The position numbers and the translations under genes are program-made. From positions 1 through 53,236 of the forward strand of contig SFGA01000007.1 of NCBI GenBank assembly GCA_004556705.1: a stretch of 53,236 bases of DNA. The letters are read 5' to 3'. Each line of letters begins with the position of its first letter. Within the stretch, counting starts at the first letter, position 1. Of this stretch, positions 37,175 through 45,466 are shown one piece after another. The notes beneath the pieces were generated by a model, which worked only from the letters and a program-made list of their open reading frames with translations, was not told the DNA's origin and did not search any database. Origin of the DNA: Ruminococcus sp. Lineage in GTDB: Bacteria > Bacillota > Clostridia > Oscillospirales > Acutalibacteraceae.

Positions 37175-37838
37175 TTCTCACTACTCTGCTTTAAGATATA
37201 TGTTCTCGCGTCTAAGTAAAGAAGACCATCTACCATGTCTATTAAATCTTTAGGTCTTACATGAAGCTTATCTATATACATATAATACATAAACCGAACG
37301 GTACCTATCGTCTTCTTTATATAATCCTCAGCTGTCAGAGAACTAGATTTTGTAATAATACGTAAAAGAGTCGAGATGTCTCCAGCTTCTGAGGCTGCTT
37401 TCATTTCCATCTCGACTCTTTTCGCCTCTTGCTCCGGTGTTTCCGAATGAGACGTATTTCCTACCGCACTCCGCTTGTCTCTTAGTTTTCCGAAGGCGGC
37501 GTTAATTTTTTTACCAAAATACCGTAACAGAGTTTGAGGAGAATATCCAACAAGTAAGGCGCTCTTGAGAATTTAGCTCCAAGGTCGCCTCCCGTATAAA
37601 CAAAGTCAAGCAAGACCTTATCTTTACGCTTGAAAACAACGTGTTTGTTCAAAATCATTTGGGATGCGAGACTCACGCTGTTCTCAAGAGATGCTTCTTC
37701 TTCGTAAAACCGGAGAAGAGTAAGAGGGTCGAGTTCATTTTCGCCTTCTTCAATATCAAGGGTAATGTCGTTCATCCAATTACGACTATCCTTGAACCCT
37801 TTAAGAATTTGATTAAATTCTTTACTTCCATATTCCAT
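37171..37838 (-). CDS. Tail-assembly chaperone G-T fusion made by -1 frameshift
   Basis: Reading starts at 37838 as the G protein. At AAAAAAA (37506-37512) a -1 slip continues as KINAAFGKLRDKRSAVGNTS and on through an open frame into MEMKAASEAGDISTLLRIIT to the stop at 37171, giving 222 residues. No stop codon lies between the slip site and the downstream frame, and the downstream Met has no good ribosome site. G/GT frameshifting to make two chaperones for the tape measure is widespread in tailed phages. The stop overlaps the tape-measure start (ATGA). Confidence 0.8.
37482..37838 (-). CDS. Tail-assembly chaperone G (unshifted product)
   Basis: 118 residues, mostly helical and acidic: begins MEYGSKEFNQILKGFKDSRN, with ENELDPLTLLRFYEEEASLE. 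It lies between the tube gene and the tape measure, the canonical place of gpG-like chaperones. It ends with LTPPSEN when no frameshift occurs. The ribosome site is AGGAGGTAAATC. Confidence 0.75.
   Translation of the reverse strand: MEYGSKEFNQILKGFKDSRNWMNDITLDIEEGENELDPLTLLRFYEEEASLENSVSLASQMILNKHVVFKRKDKVLLDFVYTGGDLGAKFSRAPYLLDILLKLCYGILVKKLTPPSEN
37506..37512 (-). promoter_or_regulatory. -1 frameshift slippery heptamer A AAA AAA
   Basis: On the minus strand the reading is GTA AAA AAA TTA, seven consecutive A residues in the X-XXY-YYZ arrangement, seven codons before the G stop. Immediately downstream, GCGCC-like pairing (AACGCCGCCTTCGG) could form a small stimulatory stem. It joins the two chaperone frames. 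Confidence 0.8.
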
Positions 37839-37863
37839 GATTTACCTCCTGATGGAATAAATA

Positions 37864-37879
37864 CCCCTCAAGTGAGGGG
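37864..37879 (-). terminator. Short hairpin after the tail-tube gene
   Basis: CCCCTCA/TGAGGGG with a two-base loop lies between tube and chaperone genes, followed on the minus strand by TATTTATT. It probably lowers read-through from the highly needed tube gene into the chaperone gene. Confidence 0.6.
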
Positions 37880-37886
37880 TTATAAA

Positions 37887-38525
37887 TTATGCTACGAAGT
37901 TACCTTCACCTGCGTCATATTGACACTTCCAGTTCAGATAATTCCATGTAATCTGATAGTTCGCAGCATCATTACCTGCAAGACCAAGAGGGTCTACATT
38001 AGCAACAGTGCATCCTTCAAACTGTACTTTAGTTTTCTTACCGCAGAATTGGAATACAACACAAAGTGTTGCACCTACAGAATCTCCTCCTGTCTGCGCT
38101 TGCTGTGCCTGTGCAAGGAATACCATGTCATATACCTTTGCGCCGCCTTCAACACCAATTGCCGAGTTTGCAGGACTGAGCATAGAACCTGCCTTATCTG
38201 CATCATCTGTAACAGGAGTTGAAACTTTAGCACATGTAAGGGAAAGGGTTCCTGTACGGTTGTTATTTGTAAGAGCAACGCCTCCCCCTCCAAGAATTGG
38301 AATTACCTGAGAAGAAGCTATCTGTTGTACTGCTCTTAAAAATTCACTGTCGAGGCGGAATCCCGCTACAGCGATACCGGTATCTGTATTAACAGATTGA
38401 TTTGTACCATCACCTAATTTAATTAGGCTAGAAGGAATATTTAATACTCCATCTACGCTGTTATACTTATAAAATATATCAACAGCGCCTACTGCCTGAA
38501 TACCTCTAATTATAGGCTGACTCAT
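37887..38525 (-). CDS. Tail tube protein
   Basis: 212 residues, beta-rich with few charged helices. Position directly after the sheath and before the chaperones is the standard place of the tube gene. Segments such as GVALTNNNRTGTLSLTCAKV and ATLCVVFQFCGKKTKVQFEG fit the strands of tube-fold proteins (DUF3277-like). Length is somewhat above the minimal tube. Called from order and fold pattern. Confidence 0.65.
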   Translation of the reverse strand: MSQPIIRGIQAVGAVDIFYKYNSVDGVLNIPSSLIKLGDGTNQSVNTDTGIAVAGFRLDSEFLRAVQQIASSQVIPILGGGGVALTNNNRTGTLSLTCAKVSTPVTDDADKAGSMLSPANSAIGVEGGAKVYDMVFLAQAQQAQTGGDSVGATLCVVFQFCGKKTKVQFEGCTVANVDPLGLAGNDAANYQITWNYLNWKCQYDAGEGNFVA

Positions 38526-38526
38526 G

Positions 38527-39702
38527 TTATGCTCCTATGTACAGAGAACCTGTGATTTGTACCTTACGTACGTGGTCTGTATATGTAGCAGACCATGCGT
38601 TAGGGATAATAATTTCATCCTTATCTGCGGAAGGTAAATTCGCAAAAGCAGGTGCTGAAATATTGATACCTGAAAGACGACCTGAACCATCTACGCCAAA
38701 CATTGGAAGATAAATATTCAATACAGATACAATGTTTCCATAGTTTATAGCGTTCTTTAAGAAATCAGGAACTGTAATCATCTGCGCGATACGAACCTTA
38801 CTCATGTACGTTACATAAGCAATAATCCACGAAGCAGATACGATATCTCCTTGTATTGTCATATCTCCCATTGCAGCTACATTTCCTGTATTATCCCCAA
38901 TAGGCTTAAACGTCTGAATGTGTGCAGAATAAAGAGTATCGCGAATAGTTTTTGAAAGATTCTTTCCATTTTCTCCTGATGGTGAAATCATGGATGATTT
39001 AATCATATCCATAGATGTACCTATAGGAGTACCTGAACCATTAATATTCGCGAGAGCAAGGCCGAGTGAATACAGAGCCCCATTTCTCGTTGTATCTGCA
39101 TGACACGACATGAACGCATCAACTTTAGCTGTACTCAAAGCTGAGTATAATTCATCAGAAGTTAAAGTTTCTGGAGTAACCGTAGTGTAAGGATAGTAAG
39201 GAGCAGATGAAAGAAGCTGTTTATCTGTAGCGCAAAGCTTTGCAAGAGCCACAGCGATAGGTGCAAGAACCCTGGTATCATTTCCTGCACAAACAGTTTT
39301 ATGATATGCATAAGCTTTCAAAGCGTTATACGCATCTGTCATTCCATTAATAAATGCTTCTGTATCTTCCTGGCCTGGAGTTTCAGTTTCTGCTACCTTT
39401 TCAGCACACGCTACAAGAATACAGTCACCATTAAATCCGTTACAGAACAAGTCATAGAGCCAAGACTGAAGAAGCCCCTTTGTCAAAGAAGCATATGTAT
39501 CTGCAGATACAGAACAACATTTGACACCTGTCAACCCCGGAGCATCGATCCAATCTGTAGCGGAGGTATCAACGAATCTGTCTTTTTCAACAAAAATCAT
39601 TGTCTTCCAAAAGTTATCCCCTACAGATACCGATTTTACAACCTGGGTTTTGAACACCACGTTTTCCTGAGCGAATGACCCAAGGAAGTCGTTGTTATCC
39701 AT
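38527..39702 (-). CDS. Tail sheath protein
   Basis: 391 residues. The alternating alpha/beta middle (YASLTKGLLQSWLYDLFCNG, VDAFMSCHADTTRNGALYSL, GLALANINGSGTPIGTSMDM) and beta C-terminus (VRKVQITGSLYIGA) suit contractile sheath proteins of the DUF3383 type. GTPIGTSMDMIKSSMISPSG is reminiscent of their conserved insertion. It shows the particle is a myovirus. The tube gene starts one base after. Confidence 0.75.
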   Translation of the reverse strand: MDNNDFLGSFAQENVVFKTQVVKSVSVGDNFWKTMIFVEKDRFVDTSATDWIDAPGLTGVKCCSVSADTYASLTKGLLQSWLYDLFCNGFNGDCILVACAEKVAETETPGQEDTEAFINGMTDAYNALKAYAYHKTVCAGNDTRVLAPIAVALAKLCATDKQLLSSAPYYPYTTVTPETLTSDELYSALSTAKVDAFMSCHADTTRNGALYSLGLALANINGSGTPIGTSMDMIKSSMISPSGENGKNLSKTIRDTLYSAHIQTFKPIGDNTGNVAAMGDMTIQGDIVSASWIIAYVTYMSKVRIAQMITVPDFLKNAINYGNIVSVLNIYLPMFGVDGSGRLSGINISAPAFANLPSADKDEIIIPNAWSATYTDHVRKVQITGSLYIGA

Positions 39703-39711
39703 ATAAACCTC

Positions 39712-40176
39712 CTAAGACCGTGGTATCCACGGTTTTTGTTTAGTATCTATATCACATGTAGTTTGAGCTGACATATCTACTATCCAGCTCAAGCTATCAT
39801 TGAATCCACCGTTACGTACAGGATACGTAAAAGACGTCCTGTCTGTATAATTTATTTGGGCTTGAACTTTTTCAAATGCCTTAATGACATCTGTACGGTT
39901 TTCCCAAATCATTGTCTGGTCTGCAAGCTCTTCAGCTTGAGGCCCTACGAAAGATAATCTAAAGTTTACTTTTAAAGGTACACTATAGCATAGTCCTATC
40001 TGATAAGCCCTTAGGTAAGGCTTTTTACTTAATATCCTATATCCAATCCACGTACCTATTTTATCTTCAGGGTCTATAGTAGGTATGAACCAATTTGTTG
40101 AAATTGGTACAAGATATTTATCTTTAACACCATATATTTCTTTTAAAATATCTCGAAGGGATTTACTATCAAGCAA
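39712..40176 (-). CDS. Tail terminator/completion-like protein
   Basis: 154 residues. It lies between head-closure genes and sheath, where the tail terminator is expected. KVNFRLSFVGPQAEELADQT, then MIWENRTDVIKAFEKV follows the '~~~r~~~~G~.A~~la.~~' pattern of these proteins. WIVDMSAQTTCDID may be the closing strand. It overlaps the preceding gene by eight bases. Confidence 0.55.
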   Translation of the reverse strand: MLDSKSLRDILKEIYGVKDKYLVPISTNWFIPTIDPEDKIGTWIGYRILSKKPYLRAYQIGLCYSVPLKVNFRLSFVGPQAEELADQTMIWENRTDVIKAFEKVQAQINYTDRTSFTYPVRNGGFNDSLSWIVDMSAQTTCDIDTKQKPWIPRS

Positions 40177-40561
40177 AATAACCCTCCTTCACGTTTAATT
40201 TTTCCGTATCATCTATAGTATCTCCAGTAACTTTTTGTACTGTATATACTATATAGTCAGCTGCTTTTGAATAAGATACCTGACCTGTGACCCTCATTAT
40301 AATTTTATTATCTATTAAACGTACAAAGTAATCACCTACATTTATTTTACTTTTTAATATCGTCTTCACATATATTTGGTCTTCATTAATGATATCAAGA
40401 GATGTGTTACCACTCGTGTATTTACGTCTTTTTATTTCTTCTCCTTTGGAAGGAATGTATATAACACGAAGGAGTTTAGAATCTTCCTTAGTTTCTTTCC
40501 AAACCTGTATCGTTTCGAGAAGTTCAGGAAATGCTGTAATAAAACCGCCATAAACACTCAT
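40169..40561 (-). CDS. Head-tail connector/closure protein
   Basis: 130 residues from the ATG overlapping the previous stop (ATGA); an upstream in-frame start lies within that gene. Beta-rich second half: KINVGDYFVRLIDNKIIMRV, then TGQVSYSKAADYIVYTVQKV, similar to small head-closure barrels. Its role is inferred from position between adaptor and tail terminator. Confidence 0.5.
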   Translation of the reverse strand: MSVYGGFITAFPELLETIQVWKETKEDSKLLRVIYIPSKGEEIKRRKYTSGNTSLDIINEDQIYVKTILKSKINVGDYFVRLIDNKIIMRVTGQVSYSKAADYIVYTVQKVTGDTIDDTEKLNVKEGYFA

Positions 40562-40965
40562 GCGAACACCATATACATTTCGGGAGCACTTTGAATAAGG
40601 GTAAGAGCCTGTAAGCCCCATTGATTGCACGTAAGCATATCTAAAAGACCTGAACCTGACTGTCTTACCATATCTTTATATTTAATAAAGATAGGCCCTA
40701 CTTTTTTAGAAGAAAGAGGCATAGAGCCTGTACCACTTACATCGAGAGCCTGTTCCGGATAAAGAACAGCTAATTGCCAGGCTATCAAATAATTAATGCA
40801 CAGTTCTCGTTTTGCTTGGGCATCTCCAGGAGACAAGAAACCCCACAAGGTATAAACACCAGAGAACTGTGCATTAATTATTTGAAGAGCGTTTGAGAGC
40901 TGTGCATCGGTAAGGTCAATAAACTTATCTCTGAATTTAAAATCATCAATGCGTAAAAATTCCAT
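40558..40965 (-). CDS. Head-tail adaptor (DUF4054-like)
   Basis: 135 residues, helical. The pattern LTDAQLSNALQIINAQFSGV, QAKRELCINYLIAWQLAVLY and VGPIFIKYKDMVRQSGSGLL, then L.T.N.wG matches small adaptor proteins that bind beneath the portal ('a..l.aahll.l', 'G.~s~sy.....~~~~l~.T~yG'). It lies in the usual order after the capsid genes. Confidence 0.6.
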   Translation of the reverse strand: MEFLRIDDFKFRDKFIDLTDAQLSNALQIINAQFSGVYTLWGFLSPGDAQAKRELCINYLIAWQLAVLYPEQALDVSGTGSMPLSSKKVGPIFIKYKDMVRQSGSGLLDMLTCNQWGLQALTLIQSAPEMYMVFA

Positions 40966-40980
40966 ACCGATACCTTAGAT

Positions 40981-41469
40981 TTATTCCTTTCCTTCAGAAG
41001 ATTCCGCAGAACCTTTCTTCGTCTTTTTAGAAGACAGCTGCGCTTTTAATTCTTCAATCTCTTTCTGTGCGGCATCGAGAGCATCCTGCTTTTCCTGAAG
41101 TTCCTGAATAGCCTGAGCCTTAATTTCAGCCTGTGCATCTTCTTTAATTTTCGCAATATTTACAACTTCACCTGCTTCGCGTCTCCTTTCGAGTTCTTTC
41201 AATTTCGCTTCAAGTTCTGTAGCGCGAGCGATGAGCTGTGCATTGGTAGCCTCGAGATTCTCAATATTCTTAATAGAATCAGAAGGTTCTTTATCTGAAA
41301 TAAAGATTCCTCCCGCTTTAATTAGCGATTTAATTACCGGGATTTTCTCAATTTCGGAATACTCTGTGTCATTAAGAATCAAGTAATCATTCTTTGGCGT
41401 AATACATTTAGGTATTATATAACCTTTCACTGTATACGCCTTCTGTGTTGTACTCTTTAAATACTTCAT
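40981..41469 (-). CDS. Coiled-coil structural protein (162 aa)
   Basis: The N-terminal 55 residues are a small strand-rich domain (AYTVKGYIIPKCITPKNDYL). Residues about 65-150 form a long charged coiled coil (IENLEATNAQLIARATELEA, LQEKQDALDAAQKEIEELKA). A Lys/Ser/Glu-rich tail follows. It sits between the major capsid and adaptor genes; it may be a head-associated or minor structural protein. Exact role unknown. Confidence 0.6.
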   Translation of the reverse strand: MKYLKSTTQKAYTVKGYIIPKCITPKNDYLILNDTEYSEIEKIPVIKSLIKAGGIFISDKEPSDSIKNIENLEATNAQLIARATELEAKLKELERRREAGEVVNIAKIKEDAQAEIKAQAIQELQEKQDALDAAQKEIEELKAQLSSKKTKKGSAESSEGKE

Positions 41470-41511
41470 GTTTTACTCCTGTTATGATTTAAGGGCTTAA
41501 CCTACTCTCTA

Positions 41512-41536
41512 CCTCCTTCTTACTGGAAGAAGGAGG
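41512..41536 (-). terminator. Second hairpin after the major capsid gene
   Basis: CCTCCTTCTT pairs perfectly with AAGAAGGAGG (10 bp, five-base loop). It stands just downstream of the 14-bp hairpin at 41541-41582. No strong T-run follows, so it may be an mRNA stabiliser or partial terminator. Confidence 0.6.
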
Positions 41537-41540
41537 CTTT

Positions 41541-41582
41541 AAATATTACACAGTCATTTCTAAAAATAACTGTGTAATATTT
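41541..41582 (-). terminator. 14-bp perfect hairpin directly after the major capsid gene
   Basis: AAATATTACACAGT (41541-41554) pairs with ACTGTGTAATATTT (41569-41582), two bases after the capsid stop codon. The descending arm ends in ATATTT. Such hairpins after capsid genes often protect the abundant upstream mRNA and reduce read-through. Confidence 0.7.
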
Positions 41583-41584
41583 CA

Positions 41585-42907
41585 TCACTGAACTCCAAAT
41601 CCTGCGTAGACTTTCGTAGCAGCAGGAATAGGTGCAATAACACCGGCTACGCGACGCAGTGTTTTGTACTGTTCGTTATACATACCTGGAATAACAGGGA
41701 ACACGAATTTGTTGAGCGCTGTTGCATAGAAGTTCGTAGGCTGTGATTCATCGTCAGGACCACCTCCAATCTCCGGAGCAGAAATAACCATATAGTCGAA
41801 GCTGTTTGGATTGAAGATTGAATTTGCTTTAAGAAGTGGTTCAGCAATCCATTCAATTGTAGGCGTAGAACCGTTTGGTCCTTTACCTGCAAGATAACTT
41901 TTCGCGAATGTCTGCATTGCAACAGTTGAATCGAAGTTATCGCTATACGGCATTGATGTAAGATAGTTATATGCTTCCGGTGAAATAGCAATCTTGATAC
42001 GCCGGAACTTGTTGTCAGAAGACGTAAGGAAGTCATTAATTTTTCCCGCGATAAGACGGAAGGCATCAGAACCCTTAGTTGTGGAAGTTCCATTAAAGAG
42101 TTCTTTCATAGATTTTCCTGTGTCCCAAGATTCAATTGCATTAATTCCGAGAACGCCAAGTGTGTCTGTTTCTTCGTTTCCGTAATAAATCAAGATAGCA
42201 TCCATCATGTCCATTACATAATTTAAGTAAGACTGCTTTCTTGCAATTGGTGAAGTACCAATCGGTCCCCAATTCTTGCGGCGTTTTTCTTCAAGAGTAA
42301 CAGAGTAAGTACCCATCATGTTAATGATTGGTGCGCTTAACATACCGTTCTTTACGTTTACATCGTTTGTCATGTTGTTCTGTAAAGAACCTGTCTGTCC
42401 GATTACACCCCATCCGGAATACTGTTCAAGGAACAATGTGAAGATTTCAGCAAATGGATTGTTTCCTGCATGCTCTGTCCTGATGATTTCTTTAGCGCGC
42501 GAATATGCAAGGGGCTCTTTCCAAATTTTAGAAAGATAAGCGATATTCTGTGGTGAGAAAAGCTGTCCTGCAATAGGGTCAAAGCCTGCATCACCTGCCA
42601 TCAAAAACTGCTGCGTAAATCCTTTTGTTTCAGGATTATACTTCGGTCGTACCTGAATTTTTGAAGGGTCTTTACGAAGCATAGCTTCTGCAGCTGCTGT
42701 AATTTCCTTTCCTTCAATATATGCAGCATCACCCATAAAGAGCGCATTATCCACTGCGTGTGCGGGAACTCCAAATTCTGGTTCACTTGCAAGACCTACA
42801 GAAAGCTCACATCCTGAGAGAGCTTTTGAAAGTCCTACATCTCTTCCTACAAATTCATCAATAGTACCCGCAAGTTTGTTAAATCCTTTACCTACTGTAA
42901 GTTTCAT
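41585..42907 (-). CDS. Major capsid protein (DUF2184-like)
   Basis: 440 residues. The ending YKTLRRVAGVIAPIPAATKV, then YAGFGVQ and the middle FRRIKIAISPEAYNYLTSMP fit HK97-fold capsid proteins of the DUF2184 type. RTEHAGNNPFAEIFTLFLEQ, then YSGWG corresponds to the long spine helix/E-loop region. It follows the protease/scaffold and decoration genes and is followed by strong hairpins, as expected for the most abundant protein. Confidence 0.8.
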   Translation of the reverse strand: MKLTVGKGFNKLAGTIDEFVGRDVGLSKALSGCELSVGLASEPEFGVPAHAVDNALFMGDAAYIEGKEITAAAEAMLRKDPSKIQVRPKYNPETKGFTQQFLMAGDAGFDPIAGQLFSPQNIAYLSKIWKEPLAYSRAKEIIRTEHAGNNPFAEIFTLFLEQYSGWGVIGQTGSLQNNMTNDVNVKNGMLSAPIINMMGTYSVTLEEKRRKNWGPIGTSPIARKQSYLNYVMDMMDAILIYYGNEETDTLGVLGINAIESWDTGKSMKELFNGTSTTKGSDAFRLIAGKINDFLTSSDNKFRRIKIAISPEAYNYLTSMPYSDNFDSTVAMQTFAKSYLAGKGPNGSTPTIEWIAEPLLKANSIFNPNSFDYMVISAPEIGGGPDDESQPTNFYATALNKFVFPVIPGMYNEQYKTLRRVAGVIAPIPAATKVYAGFGVQ

Positions 42908-42918
42908 TTCTTAACTCC

Positions 42919-43701
42919 TTACGAAATTGTATAAGCAGCTGTAAGAATGTCAGAACCATCCATACCTTCTTTAACTGCAATGGCTTTGATTGTACAAGCA
43001 GCTGTAATTTTAACAGGAGTTGTATATTTGATTGAACCACTTGAAGGGTCTGAACCATCTACTGTATAGTAAATAGTAACCCCTGGTGTTGTAGAAGTGA
43101 GAGTTACTTCTGTACCTGCGTTAACTGCTCCTGCTGCAGGTGACGCTGTAGGTGTTTCTGCTTCAGCTACAGTTTCGCGAGTCTGTGTAACAATGTTCGG
43201 CATATTCAAGAAAATTTTAGCTCCGTTAGGGTCCAATGTTTCATATACGAAAGCATTGAGTTTCGTATATCCAGATGTAGAAATATCTGTACCGTCATTG
43301 AATGCAAGAACGCCATCCTTGTTACGGAACCATACAGTAGAACCTTCCATAGGAGCACCCTGTGTAAGGTCATACTCGTTAATTTCAACAATACCGAACG
43401 TGATAGATGTCATTGGACGGCCTGCAAAATAATAATCCTGCATCGCTGGGTCTGTGCGCATAATTGTAGGGTCAAGCATTGAAATGCCTTTTACAACATT
43501 TCCTGCTTTTGTGCCCATCACGAACTCACGTCTGTTTGATGTAGGATTAATACTTACGATACGTCCGAATTTTACATCTTCACCCGCAATTCCGCCAATA
43601 GTCAATGGAAGTTTATCTACAAATACGGGTACTCCATTTACTTTGGCATTTCCTTTGAAAGAGACAGGGCTAAATGGGCCCATGTTTGAATAAGTAGCCA
43701 T
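42919..43701 (-). CDS. Head decoration/structural protein with chitobiase-like Ig domain
   Basis: 260 residues. The N-terminal 175 form a capsid-associated domain (IGGIAGEDVKFGRIVSINPT, DYYFAGRPMTSITFGIVEIN), like DUF2190-type decoration proteins. Residues about 181-260 are a typical chitobiase/hexosaminidase C-terminal-like immunoglobulin fold: PGVTIYYTVDGSDPSSGSIK, then YTTPVKITAACTIKAIAVKE. The latter probably projects from the capsid surface and may bind sugars. The start overlaps the previous stop (TGATG). Confidence 0.75.
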   Translation of the reverse strand: MATYSNMGPFSPVSFKGNAKVNGVPVFVDKLPLTIGGIAGEDVKFGRIVSINPTSNRREFVMGTKAGNVVKGISMLDPTIMRTDPAMQDYYFAGRPMTSITFGIVEINEYDLTQGAPMEGSTVWFRNKDGVLAFNDGTDISTSGYTKLNAFVYETLDPNGAKIFLNMPNIVTQTRETVAEAETPTASPAAGAVNAGTEVTLTSTTPGVTIYYTVDGSDPSSGSIKYTTPVKITAACTIKAIAVKEGMDGSDILTAAYTIS

Positions 43702-44936
43702 CAGTTACCTCCCATAATCATTTCCATAAATGAATCGCTCGTTATAACATCTGATTTTGAATCCCCTGTAATAGGTACATCGATGTCACCTACAGAAGCC
43801 TGCACAGCATCGCCTGCTACTTTCTTCTGCATTACAGCCGCAATTTTTGTAGCGAGAAGGTCATAATCAATAACGGCATCGCCGGCAGAATTTTCACCTT
43901 TCTTAGGTTCTGCATCATCTTTCTTAGGCTCTGCGTCACCTGCTTCAGGTTTCTTTGCATCCTTCTTTTCAGGTTCTGCGTCACCTGCTTCAGGTTTCTT
44001 TGCATCCTTCTTTTCAGGTTCTGCATCACCGGCGAGTTTTTCGCGGAAGTATGAATCTACGATGTTTACTGCTTTCGCAATAATTTCAGGCTTTTCATTT
44101 TTAGCCTGAGAAAGTTCATCGAGATATCCAGTAAACTCTTTATCAGAGTCACCTACGATTTCTTTAATTTTCTGGGTCTGTACTACAGGGTCTGCACCCA
44201 CAGCAATAGACTGGAGCAATGTCGAAACAACATTGGAATCTCCTGCTAAAGGCTTTTTGACAGAACCGAAAATCTTTGTGAAGATTCCCATATCTTCGCC
44301 TCCATTATGTTTATTAATGAACCGCTCCATTGGAGTATATTCATCAAGTGAATCCATAACAACGCATTGAGGTCCTCCACGTGCAATCTTACAAATAAGT
44401 AAGTGATTTACATCATGAAATCCCTTAAGTACAGCTTGATACTGTACTCCTTTATGTACACCTTCTTCCCATACAATATCTGGGTCATAACCTACGGAAA
44501 GCTGACCATATTCTTCATATGCATCTATACCATCTCCTGCTACAATAGTGCCTGTTGTGTAAAGATATGTTTCGCCGTCATCTTTATCTTCTTCATAATC
44601 AACAGTGTCTCCAACCATACCTACAGTAAGTTGTTTAGCGTTTTCAGGAGTTACCAATACATGTCGTCCGGTAATAATAGGTACGCGAGCAAAAATATCT
44701 TTATACTGTTTAAGTACCTCAGGGGGTCTATACACATTAATCGTTGTAAGATTTTTGTATTTTTCTGGGACAGGTGTAAGATGCAAAAGTTCTGCTTCTT
44801 GACGAGCATATGTATAGATACCACTTCCACATATTCTCATATTCTTAACGAGTCTATGACCTAAGTTAGTAGTTTTCGGCGTTAAATCTTTAATGGGCAT
44901 ATCGCCACAAATTTTATCGTCCTGAACCAGTTTCAT
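43701..44936 (-). CDS. Prohead protease/scaffold fusion (DUF2213-like)
   Basis: 411 residues. The N-terminal 190 match DUF2213 head-maturation proteases: GIYTYARQEAELL, INVYRPPEVLKQYKDIFARV, PIITGRHVLVTPENAKQLTV, then GMVGDTVDYEED and LSVGYDPDI, including a likely catalytic His/Ser set. The C-terminal half is acidic, low-complexity scaffold with three copies of AGDAEPEKKDAKKPE-like units. AGD/VGD/TGD tripeptides recur there and may be self-cleavage sites. Confidence 0.75.
   Translation of the reverse strand: MKLVQDDKICGDMPIKDLTPKTTNLGHRLVKNMRICGSGIYTYARQEAELLHLTPVPEKYKNLTTINVYRPPEVLKQYKDIFARVPIITGRHVLVTPENAKQLTVGMVGDTVDYEEDKDDGETYLYTTGTIVAGDGIDAYEEYGQLSVGYDPDIVWEEGVHKGVQYQAVLKGFHDVNHLLICKIARGGPQCVVMDSLDEYTPMERFINKHNGGEDMGIFTKIFGSVKKPLAGDSNVVSTLLQSIAVGADPVVQTQKIKEIVGDSDKEFTGYLDELSQAKNEKPEIIAKAVNIVDSYFREKLAGDAEPEKKDAKKPEAGDAEPEKKDAKKPEAGDAEPKKDDAEPKKGENSAGDAVIDYDLLATKIAAVMQKKVAGDAVQASVGDIDVPITGDSKSDVITSDSFMEMIMGGN
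43931..44020 (-). repeat. Two tandem 45-bp repeats inside the scaffold region
   Basis: A 45-base unit is present twice without change (43931-43975 and 43976-44020), with a third diverged copy beside it, encoding the AGDAEPEKKDAKKPE blocks. The exact DNA identity suggests recent slippage, so copy number may vary between relatives. Confidence 0.85.
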
Positions 44937-44973
44937 ATTTTTATATTACCTCTTATGATTTTAAGTTGCAATG

Positions 44974-45306
44974 TCATTTAAGGGCAGCTATTATATTACC
45001 TACATTTGCAATAATAGCTCCTACAATAGCTGTTAATATATAACGCCAAACAATAGACAAAATGTTTCGAGCTCTTTCGTTCTTCTCATTTTCAAGAGCA
45101 GTTAGCCTATCTTCTATTCTTTTGAACTTCTCGTTACCCCTACGAAGAGACTCCTCTATATTGGTAATAAGCTGGTCTTGCTTAATATCGTTAGTAGCGA
45201 TGCTACTAAGGTGGTCTATCTGTTCATTCAACATCTGGACCTGCATAGTAAGTTTTGAAGTATTTCTTAATAACTCAACAATCGTATTTTCACTTATCTC
45301 CATCAT
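44974..45306 (-). CDS. XhlA-like coiled-coil membrane protein (lysis-associated)
   Basis: 110 residues from the start at 45306, which has CGGAGAAAC; a longer in-frame start lacks a site. A coiled coil (about 10-80: LTMQVQMLNEQIDHLSSIAT, RIEDRLTALENEKNERARNI) is followed by one C-terminal membrane helix (YILTAIVGAIIANVGNIIAA). This is the layout of XhlA/BhlA-type proteins that act with holins. It overlaps the two-span gene upstream by 17 bases. Confidence 0.65.
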   Translation of the reverse strand: MMEISENTIVELLRNTSKLTMQVQMLNEQIDHLSSIATNDIKQDQLITNIEESLRRGNEKFKRIEDRLTALENEKNERARNILSIVWRYILTAIVGAIIANVGNIIAALK

Positions 45307-45466
45307 GTTTCTCCGTAGTCGCTTTTTGCGTAACATTTCCTGTTACATAAGCACCGTATAGAGCTATGATAAAAGGAAATGCTCCTTCTCCCTTACCCCA
45401 AACCCCTAGTACAATAAATGTTACTAAGCATAGCAAAAAGGCTATGAATTTACGTCCTGTTCTCAT
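45290..45466 (-). CDS. Small two-span membrane protein, holin candidate (58 aa)
   Basis: ATG at 45466 overlaps the portal stop (ATGA). The product has two hydrophobic helices: FIAFLLCLVTFIVLGVWG, then AFPFIIALYGAYVTGNV, with a charged tail (KATTEKHDGDK). It is adjacent to the XhlA-like gene, together forming a plausible holin pair. Missed easily because it is short and overlapped on both sides. Confidence 0.6.
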   Translation of the reverse strand: MRTGRKFIAFLLCLVTFIVLGVWGKGEGAFPFIIALYGAYVTGNVTQKATTEKHDGDK

